Source: Prevotellaceae bacterium (GTDB lineage: Bacteria; Bacteroidota; Bacteroidia; Bacteroidales; UBA932). From it: a stretch of 5,594 nt of DNA. Position numbers and translations under genes: made by a program. The notes under the pieces are model-generated. The model had not been told where the DNA came from. It did not search any database and saw nothing but the letters and a program-made list of their open reading frames with translations. The stretch covers positions 1-5,594 of the forward strand of contig JAIRMD010000238.1 of NCBI GenBank assembly GCA_031258915.1, given 5' to 3'. Below are positions 1 to 4,608 of the stretch, one piece after another (position 1 is the first letter of the stretch; each line of letters begins with the position of its first letter).

Positions 1-4
1 TTTT

Positions 5-772
5 TCATAGCTTAAAGCGTACCCTTATTACGTTTATAATGGCCATGTACTCAAGGCCGTAATTACTTTCGCCGTGCGTTTCCTCCACGCGCTGCTCAAA
101 TTCATCCACTGTCCCCAAAAAGCACCCGCATCTCACCTTAGCTGCGCCGCTGCTTTCTTTGAACGCGGTAGTTGTTCTACCTTCACGCCCAAAGGATTGG
201 AAGCAGCAGTAGTCGTTGCTGCCGCAAACCTTAGCGTCGCCGGAAATCTCAGCGTCGCCGTGAACCTGAGCGTTGCCGCAAATCTCAGCCTTGCAGAAAA
301 CCTCAGCGTCGCCGTAAACCTGAGCATCGCCGTAAACCTGAGCGTCGCCGATAACCTGAGCGTTGCCGGAAACCTGAGCGTCGCCGTAAATCTTAGCGTT
401 GCCGCAAACCTGAGCGTCGCCGTAAATCTCAGCGTCGCCGTGAACCTGAGCGTTGCCGTAAACCTTAGCATCGCCGTAAACCTGAGCGTCGCCGATAACC
501 TGAGCGTTGCCGTAAACCTGAGCGTCGCCGTAAACCCATGCGTCGCCGTAAATCTTAGCGTTGCCGGAAACCTGAGCGTCGCCGTAAATCTCAGCGTCGC
601 CGTAAACCCATGCGTTGCCGCATAGATTTTCGTACTTTTCTACCCAACCTCCGGTAGCTCCCACAGCTACATCTTGCACCGAGCGTGTGCACCGTATCCT
701 ATGCAGGATTGCGCCCTGCCGGCTTCTTTTTGTTTCGTCCGTAAGGACGAAGTGCTTGTTGTTGTTTTCCAT
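5..772 (-). CDS. hexapeptide-repeat (beta-helix-like) phage-type protein, 255 aa
   Basis: Seen: an N-terminal cap (residues 1-50, with LTDET, LHRIR and GGWVEKYENL), then 22 uninterrupted six-residue repeats of the type [YSIHC]-G-[DN]-A-[QEKW]-[VI] (51-182), then a cysteine-containing C-terminal domain (183-255; SNDYCCFQSFG, VRCGCFLGTVDEFEQRVEETHG). Repeat 19 is the only badly degraded unit (FCKAEI). Known: this cap, repeat and C-terminal arrangement recurs in hypothetical proteins of gut bacteria and their phages, and hexapeptide repeats of this kind are expected to wind into a left-handed beta-helix. Role unknown; a structural or binding scaffold is inference. The ATG at 772-770 follows an A-rich leader (AAAAAAAA directly before it) with no Shine-Dalgarno, as in neighbouring genes. 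It is the last gene of the block, separated from the preceding one by a 12-bp hairpin. Confidence 0.85.
   Translation of the reverse strand: MENNNKHFVLTDETKRSRQGAILHRIRCTRSVQDVAVGATGGWVEKYENLCGNAWVYGDAEIYGDAQVSGNAKIYGDAWVYGDAQVYGNAQVIGDAQVYGDAKVYGNAQVHGDAEIYGDAQVCGNAKIYGDAQVSGNAQVIGDAQVYGDAQVYGDAEVFCKAEICGNAQVHGDAEISGDAKVCGSNDYCCFQSFGREGRTTTAFKESSGAAKVRCGCFLGTVDEFEQRVEETHGESNYGLEYMAIINVIRVRFKL
227..622 (-). repeat. 18-bp tandem array, 22 units, in-frame
   Basis: The DNA encoding the hexapeptide repeats is 22 units of 18 bp (396 bp). The + strand consensus is about CCTGAGCGTCGCCGTAAA. Variation is concentrated in the codons for repeat positions 1, 3 and 5. Because the unit is a multiple of three, several antisense frames stay open across the whole array, creating false ORFs on the other strand and in another minus frame. 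An array this regular is prone to gain or loss of units by slippage or recombination, so its length may differ between relatives and may be misassembled from short reads. Confidence 0.95.
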
Positions 773-803
773 TTTTTTTTGTCGTTTTTTTTGTTGATTT
801 ATG

Positions 804-832
804 GCAGCCGCAGGTCAGCAACCTGCGGCTGC
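804..832 (-). terminator. 12-bp perfect hairpin between genes
   Basis: Positions 804-815 (GCAGCCGCAGGT) are the exact reverse complement of 821-832, with a 5-nt loop. On the minus strand the hairpin starts 8 nt after the stop of the small membrane protein and ends 31 nt before the ATG of the repeat protein. It is followed by CATAAATC, not a U-tract, so it is not a classical intrinsic terminator. It could be a weak terminator, an mRNA 3'-end stabiliser or a processing site. The structure is certain; the role is inferred. Confidence 0.6.
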
Positions 833-840
833 GAAAAAAG

Positions 841-1116
841 CTATTCGTCAAGGCCAAACCAGTATCTGGTAAACCTGTTGGAGGGGATAGTCCAATCCTC
901 CGAAGCCAGCTGGAGAGACACAGCCACCACCAGCGCCAAAAACAATGCCCACCCTAAAACAGGTATGAATGACAGCGGCCATAGCAGCAGTATTGCACGT
1001 GGGGGCTTTTTCGCCCCCGTTTTTCCCGGCGCTACGTTTATGCACCTCCGTATGAAGATGCACTCCAGCCCCACCAGCACGATGGGTAAAACCCATACTA
1101 AAATTGTTGTTCCCAT
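841..1116 (-). CDS. small two-helix membrane protein, 91 aa
   Basis: Unrecognised protein. Seen: two hydrophobic segments, residues about 3-20 (ILVWVLPIVLVGLECIF) and about 41-66 (LLLWPLSFIPVLGWALFLALVVAVSL), separated by a short basic loop (RRCINVAPGKTGAKKPPR), and a polar C-terminus. This predicts an inner-membrane hairpin; topology cannot be fixed by eye. The frame stays open upstream to an ATG at 1167, but that start would overlap the J-domain gene by 47 nt. The ATG at 1116 lies 4 nt after that gene's stop, with an A-rich stretch before it, so it is preferred. Tight coupling to the membrane-anchored J-domain gene suggests the two act together, but this is inference from position only. Confidence 0.7.
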   Translation of the reverse strand: MGTTILVWVLPIVLVGLECIFIRRCINVAPGKTGAKKPPRAILLLWPLSFIPVLGWALFLALVVAVSLQLASEDWTIPSNRFTRYWFGLDE

Positions 1117-1120
1117 TGAT

Positions 1121-1723
1121 TTATTTTTTTTGCGCCCTCTTACCGCTTCGGGCCTTGCGATATGCAACGTATTCTATTATGCTATTGGAAATGATAGACG
1201 CTGCCATTAAAAATGATGCTGTGGCAAGGGCAAGACATACAATCGCGCCGACAGTACATTTGTCTCCGTTGCGCTCGCTGATAACTATATTTCTCCCGCA
1301 AATTCCGACAATTCCAGCCCCTATAAATAATAAGCTGATAATGAGTCCCCGCGCAAAATTCCACCGTTCCTCCCGTTCCCGCTCCTGTTCCCGTTGTTCC
1401 TGCTCCCGCCGTTCCCGTTCCAGCCGCTCCTGCTCCCGTTCCTCCCGTAACCGCTGCTCCCGCCGTTCCCGCTCCCGTTGTTTCCAACGTTCCCACTGTT
1501 CCCTTTCCAACCGTTCCCGTTCCTGCTGTTCCCAACTTTTCTGTCCCTGTTCTCCGCAATGCTTAAGGGCGTACTCGTAGGCTTCCCGCAGCGCGACAAA
1601 CTTTTCGTGGCTACCGCCGGCAGCATCCGGGTGGTACTTTTTGCAGAGCCGACGAAAAGCCGCCTTTACGTCCTCTTTTGAGGCGCTGGGCGTTAGCCCT
1701 AACGTATGGTAGTGGTAGCTCAT
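1121..1723 (-). CDS. membrane-anchored J-domain (DnaJ-like) protein, 200 aa
   Basis: Seen: an N-terminal J-domain at about residues 1-56, with the YHTLGL start, the basic helix AAFRRLCKKY, the invariant HPD at 31-33, and F42/A44/Y49 of helix III. A strongly charged Arg/Glu/Gln segment (about 58-120) follows, likely a long helix or coiled coil, then two hydrophobic segments (about 127-143 and 157-178) and a basic tail (RKARSGKRAQKK). There are no Gly/Phe, zinc-finger or C-terminal substrate domains of true DnaJ. Known: J-domains stimulate ATP hydrolysis by DnaK/Hsp70 through HPD. Inference: the protein recruits host DnaK to the membrane, with the charged rod as spacer. The next gene, starting 4 nt after the stop, encodes another small membrane protein. 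The J-domain call is firm; the biological purpose is unknown. Confidence 0.88.
   Translation of the reverse strand: MSYHYHTLGLTPSASKEDVKAAFRRLCKKYHPDAAGGSHEKFVALREAYEYALKHCGEQGQKSWEQQERERLEREQWERWKQRERERREQRLREEREQERLERERREQEQREQEREREERWNFARGLIISLLFIGAGIVGICGRNIVISERNGDKCTVGAIVCLALATASFLMAASIISNSIIEYVAYRKARSGKRAQKK
1364..1546 (-). repeat. low-complexity Arg/Glu-coding tract in the J-domain gene
   Basis: About 183 bp of imperfect repeats built from GTTCCC and CGTTCC on the + strand (GGGAAC and GGAACG on the coding strand). They encode runs such as REREQ, ERLERE and EQEREQ, residues about 60-120 of the J-domain protein. The imperfect short-unit repetition suggests growth by slippage, and the segment's length probably varies among homologues. 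Confidence 0.8.
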
Positions 1724-1748
1724 GGCGCTAATGTTTTGGGTAGTAGGC

Positions 1749-1773
1749 TTGGCTTTAATGGTTTAACAATTCA
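1749..1773 (-). repeat. 25-bp dispersed repeat, copy 1
   Basis: Minus strand reads TGAATTGTTAAACC followed by ATTAAAGCCAA. It begins at an in-frame TGA just beyond the actual stop of the ELTKEQK-family copy 1 gene. It matches the sequences at 2968-2992 and 5102-5126 at all but a few positions; the changes in this copy are ACTG to ATTG and AAAACC to AAAGCC. The role is unknown. It may be a 3' boundary of the duplicated cassette or an A-rich leader for the next gene, although here the next ATG is 25 nt further on. Confidence 0.8.
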
Positions 1774-1776
1774 TTT

Positions 1777-2079
1777 TTAAGACTTCATTACGATTTCGCG
1801 CAGCCTGTGTAGGGCCTCGAAGCGGAGCGGGCGGTTATCAGGGTCTTCGTCGTCGCCAAACCACGCACCAATCATATCCTCATCCTCCGGCTTTACCATC
1901 AGCAGTTCCGGTATGAGCTTTACAGCTTTTTCAAAGGCGCTAACGTAGCCTTTGTCGCGAGCAGTATGTTTTAAGTCATGGCAGATGTACCACTGGTATC
2001 TTTCGTCGCGCTCGTACTTTGCAAGTATTTCGTCAATGACGGCCAGCTTCTGCTCTTTCGTTAATTCAGATGTTTTCAT
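1777..2079 (-). CDS. ELTKEQK-family small protein, copy 1, 100 aa
   Basis: Unrecognised function. Seen: N-terminal MKTSELTKEQKLAVIDEILAKY, mid-region YQWYIC and KGY, then LIPELLMVKP, a WFG motif, NRPLR and a C-terminal helix (ALHRLREIVM). These blocks recur in the genes at 2990-3298 and 5124-5429, so this is one of three paralogues. Similar short acidic proteins are recalled among Bacteroidales phage hypotheticals, with no known function. The gene ends in KS followed by TAA, where the other two copies have a GAA codon then K and TGA. The old TGA is still present in frame at 1773-1771, so a single G-to-T change removed the last two residues. Its leader holds a GCCCC hairpin plus CACAAAA. The stop codon of the preceding gene lies in the loop of that hairpin. 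Confidence 0.85.
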   Translation of the reverse strand: MKTSELTKEQKLAVIDEILAKYERDERYQWYICHDLKHTARDKGYVSAFEKAVKLIPELLMVKPEDEDMIGAWFGDDEDPDNRPLRFEALHRLREIVMKS

Positions 2080-2109
2080 TGTTTTCGCTTTTGTGCCCCG
2101 TCAGGGGGC
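2080..2109 (-). promoter_or_regulatory. hairpin plus CACAAAA leader, copy 1
   Basis: On the minus strand GCCCC (2109-2105) pairs with GGGGC (2099-2095) around a 5-nt loop, then CACAAAAGCGAAAACA leads to the ATG at 2079. The hairpin ends 15 nt before the ATG. The loop contains the TGA stop of the upstream helix-turn-helix-like gene (2103-2101), so ribosomes finishing that gene must melt the hairpin. The same arrangement occurs before the starts at 3298 and 4578, and in degenerate form at 5429. A translation-initiation role is inferred. Confidence 0.55.
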
Positions 2110-2703
2110 TATTTCGCTTTGCATCTTTGCGGGCGGCGCACCGGCGCGCCGCCGCGCCGCTGATTTGAAGGCTTCTACGAGCTCCGAGAGGGCCTCCTCA
2201 AAGCTGCCGCTCAGGGCGGTGAGCTGCTCCCCATCGATAGCGGCGCTTACATGGTAGCGCAGCCTGCCCTTTTCGTCGTGGAACTTCCGCGCTTCTGTTA
2301 CCATCACCTGCTCGGCATCCAGCGCCGCGCGGAGCTGCTGCTCGTACCGCGAAATGCGCTGCTGCGCCCGGCTCTGCTGCGTGTCGCCGGAGGGCGCATG
2401 GCTGAGCGAAAGCGCATCGCTCAGCTCGCGGCTCTCCGCCAGCTCCTGCGCCCGCAGCTCGGAACGGTAGTAGTATATCTTGCTATTCTTGCCCGCGCCG
2501 CTCCGGTAGTGGCCCACAGCGCCATCGTCGCGCCACCGCTTAACGCGTTGAAATCCGAATAGCTTACACGCTTGCGCTTGCGATAGCCTATCCTCGGCAA
2601 CGTTGGCCTCGCCGCTCGATATAGCCCTTAGCGCCCGCAGCGCGCCAAGCTCGGCGCTGATGTGTACCATGCTCCTTAGCTGGTATGGCTCAACCTGTAT
2701 CAT
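2101..2703 (-). CDS. putative helix-turn-helix DNA-binding protein, 200 aa
   Basis: Seen: an N-terminal segment (1-38), then about residues 40-85 (LSQAQACKLFGFQRVKRWRDDG, then HYRSGAGKNSKIYYYRSEL). These resemble the helix-turn-helix plus wing of MerR/excisionase-type domains, in which a KRWRDDG-like recognition helix is followed by a basic hairpin. A polar linker follows, then a helical segment (113-140), a possible beta pair (LRYHVSAAIDGE, about 148-159) and a basic Arg/Ala tail (181-194). Start choice: the frame opens further upstream to 2796, but the ATG at 2703 overlaps the stop of the preceding gene as ATGA, the usual sign of translational coupling, and the extra N-terminus would lie entirely over that gene. 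The gene is visibly richer in G+C than its neighbours. DNA binding is a moderate-confidence inference; the target is unknown. Confidence 0.72.
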   Translation of the reverse strand: MIQVEPYQLRSMVHISAELGALRALRAISSGEANVAEDRLSQAQACKLFGFQRVKRWRDDGAVGHYRSGAGKNSKIYYYRSELRAQELAESRELSDALSLSHAPSGDTQQSRAQQRISRYEQQLRAALDAEQVMVTEARKFHDEKGRLRYHVSAAIDGEQLTALSGSFEEALSELVEAFKSAARRRAGAPPAKMQSEIAP

Positions 2704-2960
2704 ATCGCGCGATTTTTTGCGGTTTGCTCCCCGACTTTCTCCACCGCCGCAGCCGTCGCAGCGCTCTCCGCGCTTTTGCGCTTTTGGCGAGGCCACACGC
2801 GCTGCTGGCAGCTTAGGCTCACGTGCTCGCCGTTATCGTAGTGCAGGCCAACAACGGATAGGTAAACGTCGTCGTCGTGCCTTGCGTCGCCGCAGTAGAG
2901 GTGTACCTCTGCATCTTGAGACAGGCCGCTCAAAATGGCTGCTAACTCTTTTACTTTCAT
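2700..2960 (-). CDS. unknown phage-type small protein, 86 aa
   Basis: Seen: an N-terminal MKVKELAAILSGLSQDAEV, the pattern of a short helix followed by a beta-strand found in many small phage and accessory hypotheticals ('VKELIxxLxxLdpdaeV'). It continues LYCGDARHDDDVYLSVVGLHYDNGEHVSLS, a probable small beta-sheet. From about residue 52 the sequence becomes polar, basic and Ala-rich (RVWPRQKRKSAESAATAAAVEKV) and is probably disordered. Function unknown. The stop overlaps the ATG of the helix-turn-helix-like gene by 4 nt (ATGA), so the two are probably made together. Its own ATG follows the dispersed 25-bp repeat, with AAAACC ending 9 nt before the start. Confidence 0.75.
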   Translation of the reverse strand: MKVKELAAILSGLSQDAEVHLYCGDARHDDDVYLSVVGLHYDNGEHVSLSCQQRVWPRQKRKSAESAATAAAVEKVGEQTAKNRAI

Positions 2961-2967
2961 GATTTCT

Positions 2968-2992
2968 TTGGTTTTAATGGTTTAACAGTTCA
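2968..2992 (-). repeat. 25-bp dispersed repeat, copy 2
   Basis: Minus strand: TGA (the stop of ELTKEQK copy 2), then ACTGTTAAACCATTAAAACC and AA. It spans the 3' end of one gene and most of the leader of the next (ATG at 2960). It is nearly identical to 5102-5126, differing by TTAAACC versus TTAACCC. It may double as the A-rich start region of the downstream gene. Confidence 0.85.
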
Positions 2993-3298
2993 TTTTTCAG
3001 TATTCATCACGATTTTGCGCAGCCTGCGCAGGGCTGCGAGGCGGAGCGGGCGGTTTTTAGGGGATTTGGGTTCGCCAAACCAAGAATCACGCATATTCGC
3101 GCCCTTCGGCTTTACCATCAGCAGCTCCGGTATGAGCTCTAAAGGTTTTCCCGAGACATTACAGTAGCCTTTGATGTAAGCGGTATATTTTATGTCTCTG
3201 CAGATGTAATACTGGTAATTTTCGTCGCGCTCGTACATTGCAAGTATTTCGTCGATGACCTCCAGCTTCTGCTCTTTCGTTAATTCAGATGTTTCCAT
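2990..3298 (-). CDS. ELTKEQK-family small protein, copy 2, 102 aa
   Basis: Second of three paralogues, function unknown. Seen: METSELTKEQKLEVIDEILAMY, YQYYIC, KGY, LIPELLMVKP, WFG, NRPLR, ALRRLRKIVMNTEK, the same blocks in the same order as the copies at 1777-2079 and 5124-5429. At DNA level it is a mosaic. Its 5' end is identical over 33 bp to copy 1 (3262-3294 versus 2043-2075), while its 3' part is identical over 40 bp to copy 3 (3017-3056 versus 5151-5190). The leader is a GCCCC hairpin plus CACAAAA very like that of copy 1. The stop TGA begins the 25-bp repeat. The WFG and NRPLR blocks are invariant in all three copies and are the best candidates for functional residues. Confidence 0.87.
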   Translation of the reverse strand: METSELTKEQKLEVIDEILAMYERDENYQYYICRDIKYTAYIKGYCNVSGKPLELIPELLMVKPKGANMRDSWFGEPKSPKNRPLRLAALRRLRKIVMNTEK

Positions 3299-3326
3299 TT
3301 TTTTCGTTTTGTGCCCCGCAGGGGGC
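3299..3326 (-). promoter_or_regulatory. hairpin plus CACAAAA leader, copy 2
   Basis: On the minus strand GCCCC (3326-3322) pairs with GGGGC (3317-3313) around a 4-nt loop, followed by A-rich CACAAAACGAAAAA to the ATG at 3298. The hairpin ends 14 nt before the start. The sequence is almost the same as the leader at 2080-2109, although here it lies in a true intergenic spacer. A role in translation initiation or mRNA stability is inferred. Confidence 0.55.
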
Positions 3327-3332
3327 TATTAA

Positions 3333-3404
3333 TCATTTGATTATCAATTTAATATAGATTATTTTTTCGCAATAAGGCAGCTCCGGCGTGTCAATGGTTT
3401 TCAT
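3333..3404 (-). CDS. possible 23-aa small protein
   Basis: A short frame filling most of the 115-nt spacer between the genes at 3415-3909 and 2990-3298. It encodes MKTIDTPELPYC, a Glu-Lys pair, then the hydrophobic and basic tail IIYIKLIIK. The ATG lies 10 nt after the preceding stop and is preceded by AAAAGGGGGT. That purine-rich stretch could act as a ribosome binding site, although such sites are rare in this window. The stop sits just before the hairpin leader of the next gene, matching the packing of neighbouring genes. It is too short to judge by coding statistics and could be chance, so confidence is low. Confidence 0.35.
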   Translation of the reverse strand: MKTIDTPELPYCEKIIYIKLIIK

Positions 3405-3414
3405 ACCCCCTTTT

Positions 3415-3909
3415 CTATTTGGTTTTTTCCCTACGTGTTATTTGTAAGAGGGCGTTTTCAACTATTTTTTCTGCCTCACCCCTGGAGTGCCTCACCCCAA
3501 GTATGTACTCCAACCTTCTTTCGATTTTTAAGGCGGTTGGCGTTATCTTTTTTTCGATAGCCGCCATTTCTTCTTTTGTTGCCGGTTTTGCCGGCTTTAG
3601 GCGTTCTGGCCTCACCGGAAACCAGTAGCAGTCAAAGTTCAGGTAGACGCACCCGCCATAGCTCGTCGGCTTGGAAAACGCCAACACCTCAAATGAGGGG
3701 TGTACCACCCCGTTGCCGCTGGTGTAATCCACCAGCTGCCCAACGCTAATGTCTACATCGGGTGCGCCCTGCACGTCCGATAGCTTATCCAAGAAGTACC
3801 CTTTGTTCTCTTTTTTATTGGCAAATTCGTAGAATTGCCTTTTATGGAGCTCTTTCTGGATTTCTCCTTGGATTAGAATTTCCAAAATATTTTCAAAATT
3901 TGTTTTCAT
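3415..3909 (-). CDS. unknown protein, 164 aa
   Basis: Not recognised. Seen: an N-terminal helical part (about 1-45: FENILEILIQGEIQKELHKRQFYEFANKK and GYFLDKLSD, written here in pieces of one continuous stretch). A central stretch of alternating hydrophobic residues follows (about 53-105: ISVGQLVDY, FEVLAF, YGGCVYLNFDCYWFPVRPERLKP), which looks like a small beta-barrel such as an SH3-like fold. The C-terminus is helical and charged (112-164: EEMAAIEKKITPTALKIERRLEYIL). No signal peptide or membrane segment is visible. The fold is a guess from pattern only. The ATG lies 3 nt after the stop of the alanine-rich gene, with GTAATATAAGCC upstream, so it is probably translated from the same message. 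Confidence 0.75.
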   Translation of the reverse strand: MKTNFENILEILIQGEIQKELHKRQFYEFANKKENKGYFLDKLSDVQGAPDVDISVGQLVDYTSGNGVVHPSFEVLAFSKPTSYGGCVYLNFDCYWFPVRPERLKPAKPATKEEMAAIEKKITPTALKIERRLEYILGVRHSRGEAEKIVENALLQITRREKTK

Positions 3910-3912
3910 GGC

Positions 3913-4578
3913 TTATATTACTTGGTTTACTTTCGCAAGCACCGCGTCAGTTAGGATTTCGCGGCAGATGTTGGCGGTTTGTAGCTGGTTGGCGCGGCGA
4001 GCAGCATCAGCATCAGCATCAGCGGCGGTGCTGGTAGCAGCAGCATAGGCAGCAGCATCAGCAGCGCCAGCAGCAGCGACGCTTCCATCGGAAAAGGTAG
4101 CAGCATAGGCAGCGGCAAAGGCAGCATGTGCAGCAGCATGTACAGCATGTGCAGCATTAGCATCAGCAGCAGCATGTGCAGCATGTGCAGTAGCATCAGC
4201 TAATGTAGCATAGGCAGCAGCTAATGCAGCAGTAGCCTTAACAGTACGGTCAGCATAAGCTAAGCACTCAGCTAAGCGTGCCATAGCAGCGTGCTCCATC
4301 AGCTGCGCACGGCTTATTTTGCCGTCTGCATACCATAACGCGGCGTTTACGGCGGCGGCGCTGCGCTCGTCCCTCATCAGGTGGCGTACCGTGTTGGCGC
4401 ATAGGGCTTTCGCTTTGGTTAAAAGCCTGTCGTCAACGCACAGATGGGCGGCCAGCCAAAGCATCCAGTCGCCTCTATGACAGGCGCTCCAGAAATCCTC
4501 AAAGGTGTCGTGGGATTCGTAGTACCTCAGCCCATTGACGCAGGGCCGGAACTTTGTAATGTCAAATTTCGTTTCCAT
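3913..4578 (-). CDS. alanine-rich Imm-5-like protein, 221 aa
   Basis: Seen: residues 30-115 carry the pattern CHRGDWMLWLAAHL, then AKALCANTVRHLMRDERS and NAALWYADGKISRAQL. A long Ala-rich stretch (about 115-195, with His, Asp and Tyr spacing the alanines) follows, ending in ANQLQTANICREILTD. Known from memory: this order (GDW-LWLA, a Cys-containing helix, a short charged 'DxRxxxAV' segment, an Ala-rich helical array, a final ICR helix) characterises proteins annotated as putative immunity or Imm-5-like, common in gut Bacteroidota and their phages. The immunity label comes from association with toxin systems elsewhere; no toxin gene is visible here. A stack of amphipathic helices is the likely structure. 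The leader has a GCCC hairpin and CACAAAA. Family membership is moderately confident; function is not. Confidence 0.8.
   Translation of the reverse strand: METKFDITKFRPCVNGLRYYESHDTFEDFWSACHRGDWMLWLAAHLCVDDRLLTKAKALCANTVRHLMRDERSAAAVNAALWYADGKISRAQLMEHAAMARLAECLAYADRTVKATAALAAAYATLADATAHAAHAAADANAAHAVHAAAHAAFAAAYAATFSDGSVAAAGAADAAAYAAATSTAADADADAARRANQLQTANICREILTDAVLAKVNQVI
3994..4236 (-). repeat. GCA/CAG-type triplet-rich tract in the Ala-rich gene
   Basis: About 240 bp of imperfect GCA, GCAGCATGT and CATCAGCAT units on the + strand, encoding the Ala/His/Asp-rich helical part of the Imm-5-like protein. Several short direct repeats are visible (GCAGCATGTGCAGC and variants around 4120-4190). 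Imperfect units suggest slippage-driven length change. The tract also leaves an open Leu/Met-rich false frame on the same strand. Confidence 0.75.
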
Positions 4579-4606
4579 TGTTTTGTCGTTTTGTGCCCTT
4601 GCGGGC
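4579..4606 (-). promoter_or_regulatory. hairpin plus CACAAAA leader, copy 3
   Basis: On the minus strand GCCC (4606-4603) pairs with GGGC (4598-4595) around a 4-nt loop, followed by ACAAAACGACAAAACA and the ATG at 4578. The hairpin ends 16 nt before the start. The stop codon of the upstream gene lies two bases before the hairpin. It precedes an unrelated gene (Imm-5-like), showing that the leader is not simply part of the ELTKEQK duplication. Confidence 0.55.
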
Positions 4607-4608
4607 GG

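Noticed and set aside
133..471. Second minus-strand frame with LRFTAT repeats
   Set aside because: This is another frame of the same 18-bp array, lying inside the hexapeptide gene, which has recognisable N- and C-terminal domains.
74..625. Long + strand frame with a NLSVAVNLSVA-type repeat
   Set aside because: It is antisense to the 18-bp array. The unit length is a multiple of three, so any stop-free frame stays open throughout. It has no capped ends like the minus-strand protein.
1104..1580. + strand and alternative minus frames rich in Ser/Arg or Gly/Thr over the J-domain gene
   Set aside because: They are low-complexity shadows of the Arg/Glu-coding tract. The J-domain frame carries a clear HPD motif and membrane segments.
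2704..2796. Upstream extension of the helix-turn-helix-like gene to the ATG at 2796
   Set aside because: It would lie fully over the 86-residue gene and encodes a low-complexity Gly/Arg/Cys stretch. The ATGA overlap at 2703-2700 gives a better start.
3951..4196. Minus frame of Leu/Met repeats (MLLHML)
   Set aside because: It is a shifted reading of the GCA-rich tract. The frame in use is continuous over 221 codons with recognised ends.
3994..4236. Triplet-rich tract considered as a CRISPR array or variable region of a diversity-generating retroelement
   Set aside because: There are no regular repeat-spacer units, no second template copy and no reverse transcriptase in the window. It is simply Ala-rich coding sequence.
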